Below are positions 9,212 to 15,680 of a stretch of DNA of 21,006 nucleotides, piece by piece. The position numbers were made by a program, and so were the translations under genes. Numbering within the stretch: the stretch's first letter is position 1; each line of letters starts with the position of its first letter. The stretch comes from F23-B02 sp963627445 (GTDB taxonomy: Bacteria; Bacillota; Clostridia; Oscillospirales; Oscillospiraceae), in the NCBI GenBank assembly GCA_963627445.1, contig CAVGBM010000004.1, positions 1-21,006 on the forward strand, given 5' to 3'. The notes under the pieces were generated by a model, which was not told the DNA's origin, made no database searches, and saw nothing but the letters and a program-made list of their open reading frames with translations.

Positions 9212-10792
9212 TCACACGCCGCTTGCGCCGTAGTTGGACAGCACTCTTGCGGACGGGTCTTTTATATCACTACCGACCCAGTCGGGGTTCGGCATCCAGA
9301 AGTCCTTGATCATCCTTGCCTGACCGGGATAGTATTTTTCAAAAATGTCTCTGTAGAGGAGACTTTCCTTGGTAAACGGTGTTGCGTAGTCGTACTTCCT
9401 GCAGCCGGTCTCAAACTCCTCATCGGTGTACACAGTCTCGGCGTACTCCTTGAGGTCGTCGACCATCGAGTGACCCACGGCGTCGGAAAACGCCGCCTTC
9501 TGCCGCCAGAGTATCTCGTCGGGCAGGATGTGGTCATCGGCAAAGGCGCGCCTTAGGAGATATTTTCCCATGTCGTAGCTGTTTACCTTGAGCTTGGGGT
9601 CGATGCTCATGACATAGCGCACAAAGTCGAGGTCACCGAACGGAACTCTCGCCTCGAGCGAGTTTACGGAAATGCAGCGGTCGGCACGCAGAACATCGTA
9701 CATGTGAAGCTCGTCGACACGCTTCTTCGCCTCCTGCTGGAATGCTTCCGGCGAGGGCGCAAAGTCGGTGTACTTGTATCCGAACAGCTCGTCGGATATC
9801 TCGCCCGTGAGCAGCACGCGCACATCGCTTTGCTCGTGGATGGCCTTGCAGCAAAGGTACATGCCGATGCTTGCGCGGATGGTGGTTATATCATAAGTGC
9901 CGAGAAGCTTGATGACATCCTCGAGAGAGGCGAGCACCTGCTCCTTTGTCATGCTGACCTCGGTGTGGTCAGCGCCTATAAACTCGGCAGCCTGGCGGGC
10001 ATACTTAAGATCGATCGGGTCAAGATCCATGCCGATGGCAAAGGTCTTAATCTTCTTGCCCAAAAGCTTTGCGGAGATCGCGCACACGAGACTCGAGTCA
10101 AGGCCGCCCGAGAGCAGAAATCCGACCGGCGCATCGGCGCACAGGCGCTTGTCGACAGCTGCGATGAGCTTTTCGCGAATGATCCTGCACACGGTGTCAA
10201 GCTCGTCCTTTGAATACTCGCTCACGGTCGTTAAGTCGCAGTAGCGGGTAAACTTGCCGTCCTTGTAGTAATGTCCGGGAGGGAACGGCATGATCTCATC
10301 GCACAGGCCGACGAGGTTTTTAGCCTCCGACGCAAACGCGGTCGAGCCGTCGGACAGGTGGCCGTAGTAAAGCGGGCGGATGCCGATGGGGTCGCGCGCG
10401 GCGATGAGCTCGTGCGTTTGGCCGTCATAAATTATCATCGCAAACTCGGCATCGAGCATGGCGAACATGTCCGTTCCGAACTCGCGGTACATCGGCAGGA
10501 TTATCTCGCAGTCGGACTCGCTGTGAAACTCGTACTTGCCTTTGAGCTTATCGCGCATCGCCTTGAAGCCGTAAAGCTCGCCGTTGCAGACGACGCGGTC
10601 GTCGCCTAATGCAAACGGCTGCATGCCGCTTTCGTCAAGACCCATGATCGCCAGCCTGTGGAAGCACAGGCACGCGCCCGGCATCTCCTCGATGCGGGAC
10701 ATGTCCGGCCCTCTCGAGACCGTCCTGTTGAAAAACTCCTTCGCCTCGGCGGCAGTAAGCACGCCCGTTGTGAAACCCATGATAGAACACAT
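9212..10792 (-). CDS. asnB: Asparagine synthase (glutamine-hydrolysing)
   Basis: Converts aspartate to asparagine with glutamine and ATP. The class II glutaminase domain starts with the catalytic Cys2 (MCSIMGF, exposed after Met removal) and has RGPD (27-30), NGELYG (70-75) and the conserved RDPIGIRPLYY (133-143). The synthetase domain has the P-loop SGGLDSS (228-234) and SLEARVPFGDLDFV. At 526 residues it is close to the E. coli AsnB class (about 550). The ATG at 10792 follows AGGTG by 8 bases. It is first in the seven-gene operon and directly downstream of a T-box leader whose specifier codon reads AAC, asparagine, which matches the product and strengthens both calls. Confidence 0.96.
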   Translation of the reverse strand: MCSIMGFTTGVLTAAEAKEFFNRTVSRGPDMSRIEEMPGACLCFHRLAIMGLDESGMQPFALGDDRVVCNGELYGFKAMRDKLKGKYEFHSESDCEIILPMYREFGTDMFAMLDAEFAMIIYDGQTHELIAARDPIGIRPLYYGHLSDGSTAFASEAKNLVGLCDEIMPFPPGHYYKDGKFTRYCDLTTVSEYSKDELDTVCRIIREKLIAAVDKRLCADAPVGFLLSGGLDSSLVCAISAKLLGKKIKTFAIGMDLDPIDLKYARQAAEFIGADHTEVSMTKEQVLASLEDVIKLLGTYDITTIRASIGMYLCCKAIHEQSDVRVLLTGEISDELFGYKYTDFAPSPEAFQQEAKKRVDELHMYDVLRADRCISVNSLEARVPFGDLDFVRYVMSIDPKLKVNSYDMGKYLLRRAFADDHILPDEILWRQKAAFSDAVGHSMVDDLKEYAETVYTDEEFETGCRKYDYATPFTKESLLYRDIFEKYYPGQARMIKDFWMPNPDWVGSDIKDPSARVLSNYGASGV

Positions 10793-10819
10793 AAAAAATG
10801 CACCTTTCGAATTTTTTGG

Positions 10820-10862
10820 CAGCTATCCCTAAAACACTATTTAATTTTAGGACGAATAGCTG
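10820..10862 (-). terminator. T-box terminator-like hairpin without a U tract
   Basis: After the T-box sequence, CAGCTATTCGTCCTAAAAT pairs with TTTTAGGGATAGCTG, in the position of the T-box terminator. The 3' side is followed by CCAAAAAATTC and not by a run of T. The only T run (six) lies 17 bases further on, directly before the asnB start codon. Control could be transcriptional with a poor terminator, or partly translational. Confidence 0.55.
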
Positions 10863-10968
10863 CTGATCCGCGGTGCCACCTAGTTTACCGTGTTAAACAC
10901 AGTCTCTTTTACGAGCTCTGACAAGCTCTCGTGCATTAACGCCGCACTTACGCGTCTAGCTTACTTTT

Positions 10969-11221
10969 AAGCTGATAAAAGCCGAAACACTATCGGTTTT
11001 GACGGGCATCTTTCCGCCCATGCTGCGTTAAAGCCCTTGGCAAGACAGACAAGTATTACCTTCGGTCTTTGTCTTGCCTGAACGAAAATCTGCTCCGTCA
11101 AAACTGCTTCGCATCTGTCGGAGCGTTTTTTGAAGGCGTTCTCGGTTTTCCCCTCTGCGGGTCAACCGCCGCCGCATAGACGGCACGCCGACAGACGATA
11201 TCGTTCGGCTTTCATCAGCTT
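10969..11221. repeat. Structured inverted-repeat element, copy A (inside the T-box leader)
   Basis: A 253-bp element is closed by AAGCTGATAAAAGCCGAA (10969-10986) and its complement at 11204-11221, 17 of 18 bases pairing. Inside, GTTTTGACGG (10996-11005) pairs with CCGTCAAAAC (11095-11104), and CTGTCGG (11115-11121) pairs with CCGACAG (11188-11194). A 9-bp stem GGCAAGACA/TGTCTTGCC carries a loop with ACAAGTATTACC (11049-11060). The conserved core strings are shared with copies B (19328-19628) and C (20115-20371). No protein is encoded. Flanking leader sequence continues on both sides as T-box, so this looks like an insertion whose closing stem would bring the two leader halves together. Confidence 0.8.
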
Positions 11222-11391
11222 ATTGGGCATCAACCACGCCACATTCAGCTTAAGTTCAGTTCGATGCTCGGGAGGGTTATTCGGCAGTGCTCTTGTGTCG
11301 GGCTTACACCGTCCCCGACTCGCTGTGACCGATATCACGGCTTACTTGTCTCCGTCATCGCATTTTCCGTATGTCATCTTTCTAAAACCCA

Positions 11392-11416
11392 AAACTGCCG
11401 CAGTATGCGGCAGTTT
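11392..11416. other. Perfect 11-bp hairpin at the 5' end of the T-box leader
   Basis: AAACTGCCGCA pairs with TGCGGCAGTTT across GTA. Read on the minus strand it is followed by TTGGGTTTT, so it resembles a weak terminator. If the operon promoter at 11490-11517 is right, it lies in the leader before Stem I and might be an extra early termination or RNA-stability element. Confidence 0.5.
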
Positions 11417-11454
11417 CGGGATAGAGAAATGAATTTTTAAGGTAGAAAAAAATG

Positions 11455-11485
11455 AACCTTGCTAACAAATAACCTTTGCTAACAA
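11455..11485. promoter_or_regulatory. Tandem direct repeat, candidate operator
   Basis: AACCTTGCTAACAA (11455-11468) is repeated as AACCTTTGCTAACAA (11471-11485), a 16-base period. The second copy lies at the predicted transcription start of the asnB operon and the first about 20 bases inside the transcript. Such spacing suits side-by-side binding of a regulator, possibly the divergent LysR protein or a nitrogen regulator. The binder is unknown. Confidence 0.45.
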
Positions 11486-11489
11486 TGAC

Positions 11490-11517
11490 ATAATAGCACA
11501 CATTTTTTGATAAACAA
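11490..11517 (-). promoter_or_regulatory. Likely promoter of the asnB-guaA operon
   Basis: On the minus strand TTGTTT (11517-11512) and TATTAT (11495-11490) are 16 bases apart. The -10 box is preceded by TGC, giving an extended -10 (TGCTATTAT). It lies upstream of the whole T-box leader, and transcription would start near 11483. Confidence 0.55.
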
Positions 11518-11524
11518 AATACAT

Positions 11525-11545
11525 ATATCATTGCGTTAATCATAT
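11525..11545. promoter_or_regulatory. Dyad overlapping the lysR promoter, candidate LysR operator
   Basis: ATATCATT and AATCATAT form an inverted repeat (7 of 8) around GCGTT and cover the -35 box of the lysR gene at 11580. LysR-family regulators bind AT-rich dyads of this size and often repress their own gene from them. The assignment rests on position and symmetry only. Confidence 0.4.
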
Positions 11546-11559
11546 CTTTTTGATATAAT
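11531..11559 (+). promoter_or_regulatory. Promoter of the LysR gene
   Basis: TTGCGT (11531-11536) and a perfect TATAAT (11554-11559) are 17 bases apart. Transcription would begin near 11566, leaving a very short leader with GAGGTG right at its start. It stands back to back with the asnB operon promoter. Confidence 0.7.
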
Positions 11560-11579
11560 ACGGCCGAGGTGATATTTCA

Positions 11580-12533
11580 ATGGAGCTTCGGACATTAAGA
11601 TACTTCGTCGTTGTGGCGCAGGAACTGAATATTACAAGGGCAGCGGAAAAGCTCAATATGAGCCAGCCGCCGCTGAGCAATCAGATGAAGGCACTTGAGG
11701 AGGAGCTGGGCACGCAGCTGCTCATCCGCGGCAAACGCTATCTGCAGCTCACGGAGGCGGGCACGCTTTTATACCGCCGCGCCGTGCAGATGCTCGACAT
11801 CGTTGAAAAGACGCGGCAGGAGATAAACGACCTGCAAAGCGAAATGTCGGGGCTTTTGTCCATCGGCTGCGTCGAGGGCAGAGCGCCGTATTACCTTTCG
11901 CGCTGGATATCCGGCTTTAAGGAGGAGTACCCCCGCGTGCAGTACAGTCTGTGGAACGGCAGCAGCGACGATATACTCGACAGGCTTCGTGACGGACTTT
12001 TGGATATCGCCGTCATCGCAGCGCCGTATGACAGCGAGCACCTGCACAGCTTCGCCGTCGGGCGTGAGCCGTGGGTGGCGATGTTTTCAAAGGTACACCC
12101 GCTGGCAAAGCTGGAGGGCGACACGCTGCCGCTTAAATATCTCGCCGAAGAGCCGCTTATAGTCCCGAGCCGCAAGTCGCGGATCAGCGCGATACGCAGC
12201 TGGTTTCGGGAGATAAACGCCGAGCCGAATATCCTGTGCGAGATGTCAAACTACCTTGACGCCGTGGCGCTCACAGAGCGCAATGTCGGCATCAGCATCT
12301 TCCCGCAGACGACCTACACACCGAATGATCTGCTGGTCTCGAAGGTCATCACCGGCTCTGCCCGACAGATAGAGTACTATCTGGTCTGGACGAAGGGCCG
12401 CATGCTCTCCGAGATCGCGCACCAGTTCGTCGACTATGTCCACGACACCATCGAGGACGAGCGCATCCACCCCCACAGCTACCCCATCGAGATAAACGAA
12501 TACATCCCGCCGGAGAATACGAAGTTTCTATAA
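11580..12533 (+). CDS. LysR-family transcriptional regulator
   Basis: A 317-residue DNA-binding regulator. The N-terminal winged helix-turn-helix spans about residues 1-60 (MELRTLRYFVVVAQELNITRAAEKLNMSQPPLSNQMKALEEEL), a classic LysR start, followed by LLIRGKRYLQLTEAG and a linker helix. Residues from about 90 form a periplasmic-binding-like effector domain (LLSIGCVEGRAPYYLSRWISGF...). The ATG at 11580 follows GAGGTG by 8 bases. It is divergent from the asnB operon, with both promoters inside about 80 bases. LysR proteins usually control the divergent gene, so a role in the nitrogen operon is possible, but its ligand cannot be told from sequence. A modular repeat follows directly after the stop, with no clear terminator. 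Confidence 0.93.
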   Translation: MELRTLRYFVVVAQELNITRAAEKLNMSQPPLSNQMKALEEELGTQLLIRGKRYLQLTEAGTLLYRRAVQMLDIVEKTRQEINDLQSEMSGLLSIGCVEGRAPYYLSRWISGFKEEYPRVQYSLWNGSSDDILDRLRDGLLDIAVIAAPYDSEHLHSFAVGREPWVAMFSKVHPLAKLEGDTLPLKYLAEEPLIVPSRKSRISAIRSWFREINAEPNILCEMSNYLDAVALTERNVGISIFPQTTYTPNDLLVSKVITGSARQIEYYLVWTKGRMLSEIAHQFVDYVHDTIEDERIHPHSYPIEINEYIPPENTKFL

Positions 12534-12537
12534 GCCG

Positions 12538-12608
12538 CACCGATATGGTCACCGCAGTCATTCAGAATGTCGGCAAATGTCCTGTACCGGGTTTCCAAAG
12601 GGCGGTTT
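12538..12608 (+). repeat. Interspersed repeat module R, copy 1
   Basis: About 70 bases beginning CACCGATATGGTCACCGCAG and ending GGTTTCCAAAGGGCGGTTTT. Nearly the same sequence recurs at 15678-15750 and 15895-15964. It starts five bases after the LysR stop. Short open frames through it (MVTAVIQNVGK...) are repeat read-through and not a gene. Confidence 0.85.
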
Positions 12609-12721
12609 TAGAAAGCTTGCGCTATCTTGTTGGACGAATGGGCGCACCGATAGTTCGCTTTTGTTACGATTCGGGCTACCGCAATTACGACCAGCGAAAG
12701 TGTTCGTTCGCTATTGAAAAG

Positions 12722-12752
12722 AACTTTTCTTTCGGCGAAACAAAGAAAAGTT
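12722..12752. repeat. Hairpin module U, copy 1
   Basis: AACTTTTCTTT pairs with AAAGAAAAGTT across a 9-base loop. The same hairpin with a different loop lies at 15992-16021. Both copies follow an R module by about 30-115 bases, so they belong to the same composite repeat. The hairpin may also end transcription of the LysR gene. The stretch between 12609 and 12721 shows no gene. Confidence 0.7.
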
Positions 12753-12785
12753 AATATATGGCAAAAGAGAATGCCAAGGCGCTCA

Positions 12786-12851
12786 ACTTCACTATGAAAT
12801 AACTTCACTTGCCCGTAAGGGCAAACTTAACTTGCGGCAGCAAACTTAACT
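12786..12851. repeat. Hairpin array with ACTTCACT/ACTTAACT spacers
   Basis: Spacers ACTTCACT (12786-12793, 12802-12809) and ACTTAACT (12825-12832, 12844-12851) are separated by short palindromes, TGCCCGTAAGGGCA and TTGCGGCAGCAA. It is the reverse-strand counterpart of the array at 15493-15567. The palindromes differ in sequence but always fit exactly between spacers. Confidence 0.75.
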
Positions 12852-12852
12852 G

Positions 12853-12887
12853 AAATAGAGCAAAATGCACTGCATTTTGCTCTATTT
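12853..12887. terminator. Near-perfect 35-base palindrome at the 3' end of the second LysR gene
   Basis: AAATAGAGCAAAATGCA and TGCATTTTGCTCTATTT pair over 17 bases with a single central base. The stop codon of the minus-strand LysR gene (12884-12882) is inside it. It could act as a terminator in either direction, although no long T run follows on either strand. Confidence 0.55.
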
Positions 12888-13757
12888 CTTCTCTTTTACC
12901 CACTTTATTATATAGTCTGCAAACTTTCGGGTGGCGGGGCTTTGGCTGCTCGTTTCGCCGATGGCAAGGCCGATGGTGCGCTTCGACGGCGGGACGAGCT
13001 CCTTGACGGCGACATTGTCATGCCGCCCGCGCAGCAAAAGCTCCGGCATTATCGAGATGCCCAGTCCCTGCTCGACCATGGCGATTATCGCATAGTCGTC
13101 CTTCGTCGAAAACTTTATATTCGGCTTTATACCCGCCGCGCTCAGCGCCTTGTTCGCGTCGTGGTTCGAGGTCTCCAGCAGCGTTATGAACGCCTCGGTC
13201 TCGCACTCGACGAGCGGAAACTTCGGGTACGACGCAAACTTGTGGTCAGGCGGCAGGATCGCAAGCAGCCTGTCCTCCATGAGCGCGATGCACTCGCAGT
13301 TGAGGTTTGCCGGCAGGTTCACGAAGGCGAGGTCGACGCTGCCCTCCATGATCCACTTTTCGACATCGTGGTAGTCGCCGTTTAGAAGCTTTATATCCAC
13401 ATTCGGATAGTCGCGCTGAAACTCCTTTATAACGCCCGGCAGCCAGTGGACGGCGACGGAGGTGAACGCGCCGATGCGCACCGTGCCGAAGTCGAGCCCG
13501 CGGATGGCGGACACGGTCTGGTTAAGCTGCTCGTAGTAGTTGAGCATGCCGCGCACAGACGGCATTATCCGCTGCCCGTCGTCTGTAAGCCGCACGCCCG
13601 CCCTCGAGCGGGTGAGGATGGCAAAGCCGAACTGCTCCTCAAGCGAATTTATCGTGTGGCTGACCGCCGACTGCGTGCAGCCGAGCGCTTCGGCCGCCTT
13701 TGTGAGGCTGCCGAGCTCGCACACCTTGGCCAGCGTTTCGAATTTTGATATGCTCAT
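12882..13757 (-). CDS. LysR-family transcriptional regulator next to a symporter gene
   Basis: A 291-residue LysR protein. The helix-turn-helix is at about 3-60 (KFETLAKVCELGSLTKAAEALGCTQSAVSHTINSLEEQFGFAILTRSRAGVRLTDDG). The effector domain begins near FGTVRIGAFTSVAVHWLPGVIKEF. The ATG at 13757 follows AAGGAG with good spacing. It is transcribed away from the PutP-type symporter gene, and CATGAA-type half-sites lie between them just downstream of its own -10 box, so self-repression and control of the symporter are likely. The effector is probably related to the transported solute, but this is inference. The CysL/GltC-like subgroup cannot be decided from the sequence alone. Confidence 0.92.
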   Translation of the reverse strand: MSISKFETLAKVCELGSLTKAAEALGCTQSAVSHTINSLEEQFGFAILTRSRAGVRLTDDGQRIMPSVRGMLNYYEQLNQTVSAIRGLDFGTVRIGAFTSVAVHWLPGVIKEFQRDYPNVDIKLLNGDYHDVEKWIMEGSVDLAFVNLPANLNCECIALMEDRLLAILPPDHKFASYPKFPLVECETEAFITLLETSNHDANKALSAAGIKPNIKFSTKDDYAIIAMVEQGLGISIMPELLLRGRHDNVAVKELVPPSKRTIGLAIGETSSQSPATRKFADYIIKWVKEKK

Positions 13758-13777
13758 GGGCGCTCCTTTTTACATTA

Positions 13778-13804
13778 CATGAATTTTATTCATGTTTACA
13801 TGAA
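13778..13804. promoter_or_regulatory. Overlapping palindromes, likely LysR operator
   Basis: Three half-sites lie in a row: CATGAAT, ATTCATG and CATGAA. CATGAATTTTATTCATG (13778-13794) is a perfect 17-base palindrome, and TTCATGTTTACATGAA (13789-13804) is a second one sharing the middle half-site. They sit between the -10 of the LysR gene and its start codon. Confidence 0.65.
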
Positions 13805-13806
13805 CA

Positions 13807-13835
13807 ATATTAAGTACGATAATAATATACCGCAA
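13807..13835 (-). promoter_or_regulatory. Likely promoter of the second LysR gene
   Basis: On the minus strand TTGCGG (13835-13830) and TAATAT (13812-13807) are 17 bases apart. The operator palindromes begin 3 bases downstream, where a bound protein would block initiation. Confidence 0.5.
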
Positions 13836-13873
13836 AAAATCAAAAAATCAAGGAAAAATCGAAAAATTCACCC

Positions 13874-13902
13874 TTGCAGGGACAAATTTGCGTCTGTATA
13901 AT
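13874..13902 (+). promoter_or_regulatory. Promoter of the symporter gene
   Basis: TTGCAG (13874-13879) and a perfect TATAAT (13897-13902) are 17 bases apart. The start codon is 31 bases downstream and a GAGAGAGG ribosome binding site lies between. Confidence 0.75.
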
Positions 13903-13933
13903 GCAAATATATTTTTCGAGAGAGGTCCATAGC

Positions 13934-15442
13934 ATGAACGCAGAAATTATTGTATTCCTCGGATACTTCGTTATCCTGTTTTTCGTCGGTCTGATATTCT
14001 TCTTTAACGGCAGCAATAAAAATCAGAGCGACTACTTCCTCGGCGGCCGCTCCATGGGACCGTGGGTCACCGCGATGAGCGCGCAGGCATCGGATATGTC
14101 GGCCTGGCTGCTCATGGGTCTGCCCGGCTCGATACTCGCCTTCGGCTTCGGCCAGATCTGGATAGGCATCGGCCTTGCGCTCGGCACGGCGGCCAACTGG
14201 ATCTTCTGCGCAAAGAGACTGCGCAAGCTGTCCGTTGCCGCAAACGACGCCATCACCGTTCCCCAGTACCTGACCAATCGCTTCGCTTCGCAGAAAAAGA
14301 CCCTGCAGGTCATCTGCGCCGTTATATTCCTCGTAGCCTTCACTGTGTATGTCGCCTCGGCACTGGTCGCGGGCACCTCCGTGTTCGTCAGCCTGTTCCC
14401 TAACATCTCGCAGAGCACCGCAATGCTCATCTACACGCTCATCATCATCGGCTACACCTTCCTCGGCGGCTTCAAGGCCGTCTGCTGGACTGACTTCTTC
14501 CAGGGCATTTTGATGCTCGTCGCTCTGCTGGCTGTCCCCATCATCGTAAGAGCCACGCAGACCCTCGATGTCAGCGCGCTCCAGACCATCTACCAGTACA
14601 CCGACGCATCGGGCGCTGTCGTGACCTGTGACTTCGGTGCGGGTCTGTTCTCGGCATCGTGGAAGGACATCGTCTCCGGCCTCGGCTGGGGTCTCGGCTA
14701 CTTCGGCATGCCCCACATCATCGTGCGCTTCATGTCCATCGAGAAGCCCTCGATGATAAAGAAAAGCTCCATCGTCGCCATCATCTGGGTCGTGCTGTCG
14801 ATCGGCGCTGCCTGCCTCATGGCCTACTACGCAAGAATGATCATCGCAGAGGAGCTGCTTACCGTCGGCGCACAGAAGACCGTGTTCATCGTGCTTGCAC
14901 GCCGTCTCTTCCCCGCAGGCATCGCAGGTCTGCTGCTTGCCGCCATCATGGCAGCGTCTATATCCACGGCTGACTCGCAGCTGCTCGTTGCGTCCAGCTC
15001 CTTTACCTCCGATCTGTATCAGCCCCTCATCCGCAAGAACGCAAGCGACAAGGAAGTCCTTTGGGTCGGCAGAATTGCCGTCATCGTCATCTCCGTCATC
15101 GCATACTTCATCGCATCCTCCAAGGGTGCGGGCGCACAGGCACTCATGAACATGGTCGAGAACGCATGGGGCATCTTCGGCTCGGCCTTCGGCCCCGTCA
15201 TCCTGCTGTCGCTGTTCTGGAGAAGATTTAACTACACGGGCGCATGTGTCGGCGTTGTCGTCGGCGCAGTCGTCGATATCGTGTGGCTGCTGTGCCTGTC
15301 GACGACCGGCATCTATGAGATAGTCCCGGGCTTCATCTGCGGCGGCATCGCAGCGATCGTTGCGACCCTCGCGACCAAGGCCCCCTCGAAGGAAGTCACC
15401 GACATTTTCGACATGGCCTCCGCCCCCGACTTCGGAGAATAA
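13934..15442 (+). CDS. putP: Sodium:solute symporter, PutP (proline) type
   Basis: A 502-residue integral membrane protein of the SSS family with about 13 membrane helices. It likely imports proline or a similar solute with Na+. Family marks are SDYFLGGRSMGPWVTAMSAQ with ASDMSAWLLMGLPG (Na+ and substrate region of helix 2), NWIFCAKRLRKL, YTFLGGFKAVCWTDFFQG, and FGMPHIIVRFMS in the middle. The frame is open to 13874, but the ATG at 13934 has AGAGGT at the right distance, lies downstream of a good promoter, and gives the length of known PutP proteins. A strong terminator follows. It is controlled, by position, by the divergent LysR gene. Proline is the best guess; substrate cannot be proven from motifs. 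Confidence 0.9.
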   Translation: MNAEIIVFLGYFVILFFVGLIFFFNGSNKNQSDYFLGGRSMGPWVTAMSAQASDMSAWLLMGLPGSILAFGFGQIWIGIGLALGTAANWIFCAKRLRKLSVAANDAITVPQYLTNRFASQKKTLQVICAVIFLVAFTVYVASALVAGTSVFVSLFPNISQSTAMLIYTLIIIGYTFLGGFKAVCWTDFFQGILMLVALLAVPIIVRATQTLDVSALQTIYQYTDASGAVVTCDFGAGLFSASWKDIVSGLGWGLGYFGMPHIIVRFMSIEKPSMIKKSSIVAIIWVVLSIGAACLMAYYARMIIAEELLTVGAQKTVFIVLARRLFPAGIAGLLLAAIMAASISTADSQLLVASSSFTSDLYQPLIRKNASDKEVLWVGRIAVIVISVIAYFIASSKGAGAQALMNMVENAWGIFGSAFGPVILLSLFWRRFNYTGACVGVVVGAVVDIVWLLCLSTTGIYEIVPGFICGGIAAIVATLATKAPSKEVTDIFDMASAPDFGE

Positions 15443-15448
15443 ATAATT

Positions 15449-15491
15449 GCAAAGCAAAAGACCGGTTCAAATGCCGGTCTTTTTTGCTTCG
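15449..15491 (+). terminator. Rho-independent terminator of the symporter gene
   Basis: AAAAGACCGG pairs with CCGGTCTTTT across an 8-base loop and runs into six T. The stem can extend outward through GCAAAGC/GCTTCGC. Confidence 0.92.
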
Positions 15492-15492
15492 C

Positions 15493-15567
15493 AGTGAAGT
15501 TTGCTGTCGCAAGTTAAGTTGGCAGCTACGCTGCCAGTGAAGTCAGCGGCGTTGCCGCTAGTGAAGT
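15493..15567. repeat. Hairpin array with AGTGAAGT spacers
   Basis: Spacers AGTGAAGT (15493, 15536, 15560) and AGTTAAGT (15512) alternate with unrelated palindromes: TTGCTGTCGCAA, GGCAGCTACGCTGCC and AGCGGCGTTGCCGCT. Each palindrome fits between spacers. The same design is at 12786-12851 (other strand) and 20898-20930. Confidence 0.8.
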
Positions 15568-15608
15568 TTCAATTCGCATTGAAGGTATATCTAGTCGTTA
15601 CTGCGGCA
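15561..15608 (+). repeat. Interspersed repeat module T, copy 1
   Basis: GTGAAGTTTCAATTCGCATT and the following 28 bases recur at 20925-20971 with few changes. In both places it links the hairpin array to module S. Confidence 0.8.
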
Positions 15609-15609
15609 T

Positions 15610-15680
15610 CCCGACCGGTGAGTGCACGCTAGAGTTAAGGCTGTACATCAGCCTATCGGTGCACTGCAAGCTGTGTGCAC
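15610..15680 (+). repeat. Interspersed repeat module S, copy 1
   Basis: It begins CCCGACCGGTGAGTGCACGC and ends near CTGCAAGCTGTGTGCAC, running into R copy 2. Related copies are at 15792-15861, 16064-16119 and 20974-21006. Confidence 0.8.

Larger units (their letters stand above)
10820..11364 (-). promoter_or_regulatory. T-box leader, asparagine specifier (AAC), interrupted
   Basis: On the minus strand the order of T-box landmarks is present. The Stem I base has GATGACGGAG near 11360 pairing with CTCCCGAGCATC. An AGTA motif follows (about 11345), then the distal loop AGCGAGTCGGGG...GGTGTAAGCCCGAC. The specifier region is GAATAACCCTCCC with codon AAC at 11278-11276. Downstream are a GTGTTTAACAC stem and the T-box sequence AGGTGGCACCGCGGA (10881-10867). 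T-boxes bind uncharged tRNA and raise expression when the cognate amino acid is short. AAC predicts tRNA-Asn, in keeping with asnB as first gene. The leader is about twice the usual length because 10969-11221 is a separate repeat element inserted between the Stem I/II part and the antiterminator part. Confidence 0.9.

Noticed and set aside
8375..9556. A 393-codon open frame on the plus strand
   Set aside because: It is antisense to glnN and the end of asnB, both of which have clear family motifs; the product has no recognisable domain.
10969..11221. Target site duplication around element A
   Set aside because: The bases outside the inverted repeats do not match each other convincingly here, nor around B or C, so transposase-type insertion is not shown.
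11130..11432. A 100-codon plus-strand open frame over element A and the T-box
   Set aside because: It overlaps structured leader RNA on the other strand, has no ribosome binding site and shows no protein family features.
12545..12754. Short open frames starting MVTAVIQNVGK or MVTAATQNVGN in the R modules
   Set aside because: They recur only because the DNA repeat recurs, have no ribosome binding site and do not keep the same C-terminus.
13868..15457. A 529-codon open frame on the minus strand across the symporter gene
   Set aside because: It is antisense to putP. Its product is a low-complexity run of D, E, G, H and R typical of a mirror frame of a GC-rich membrane gene, with no recognisable domain or ribosome binding site.
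15493..15567. CRISPR array
   Set aside because: Repeats are only 8 bases, the intervening parts are 12-17 bases and self-complementary, and no cas genes are in the window.
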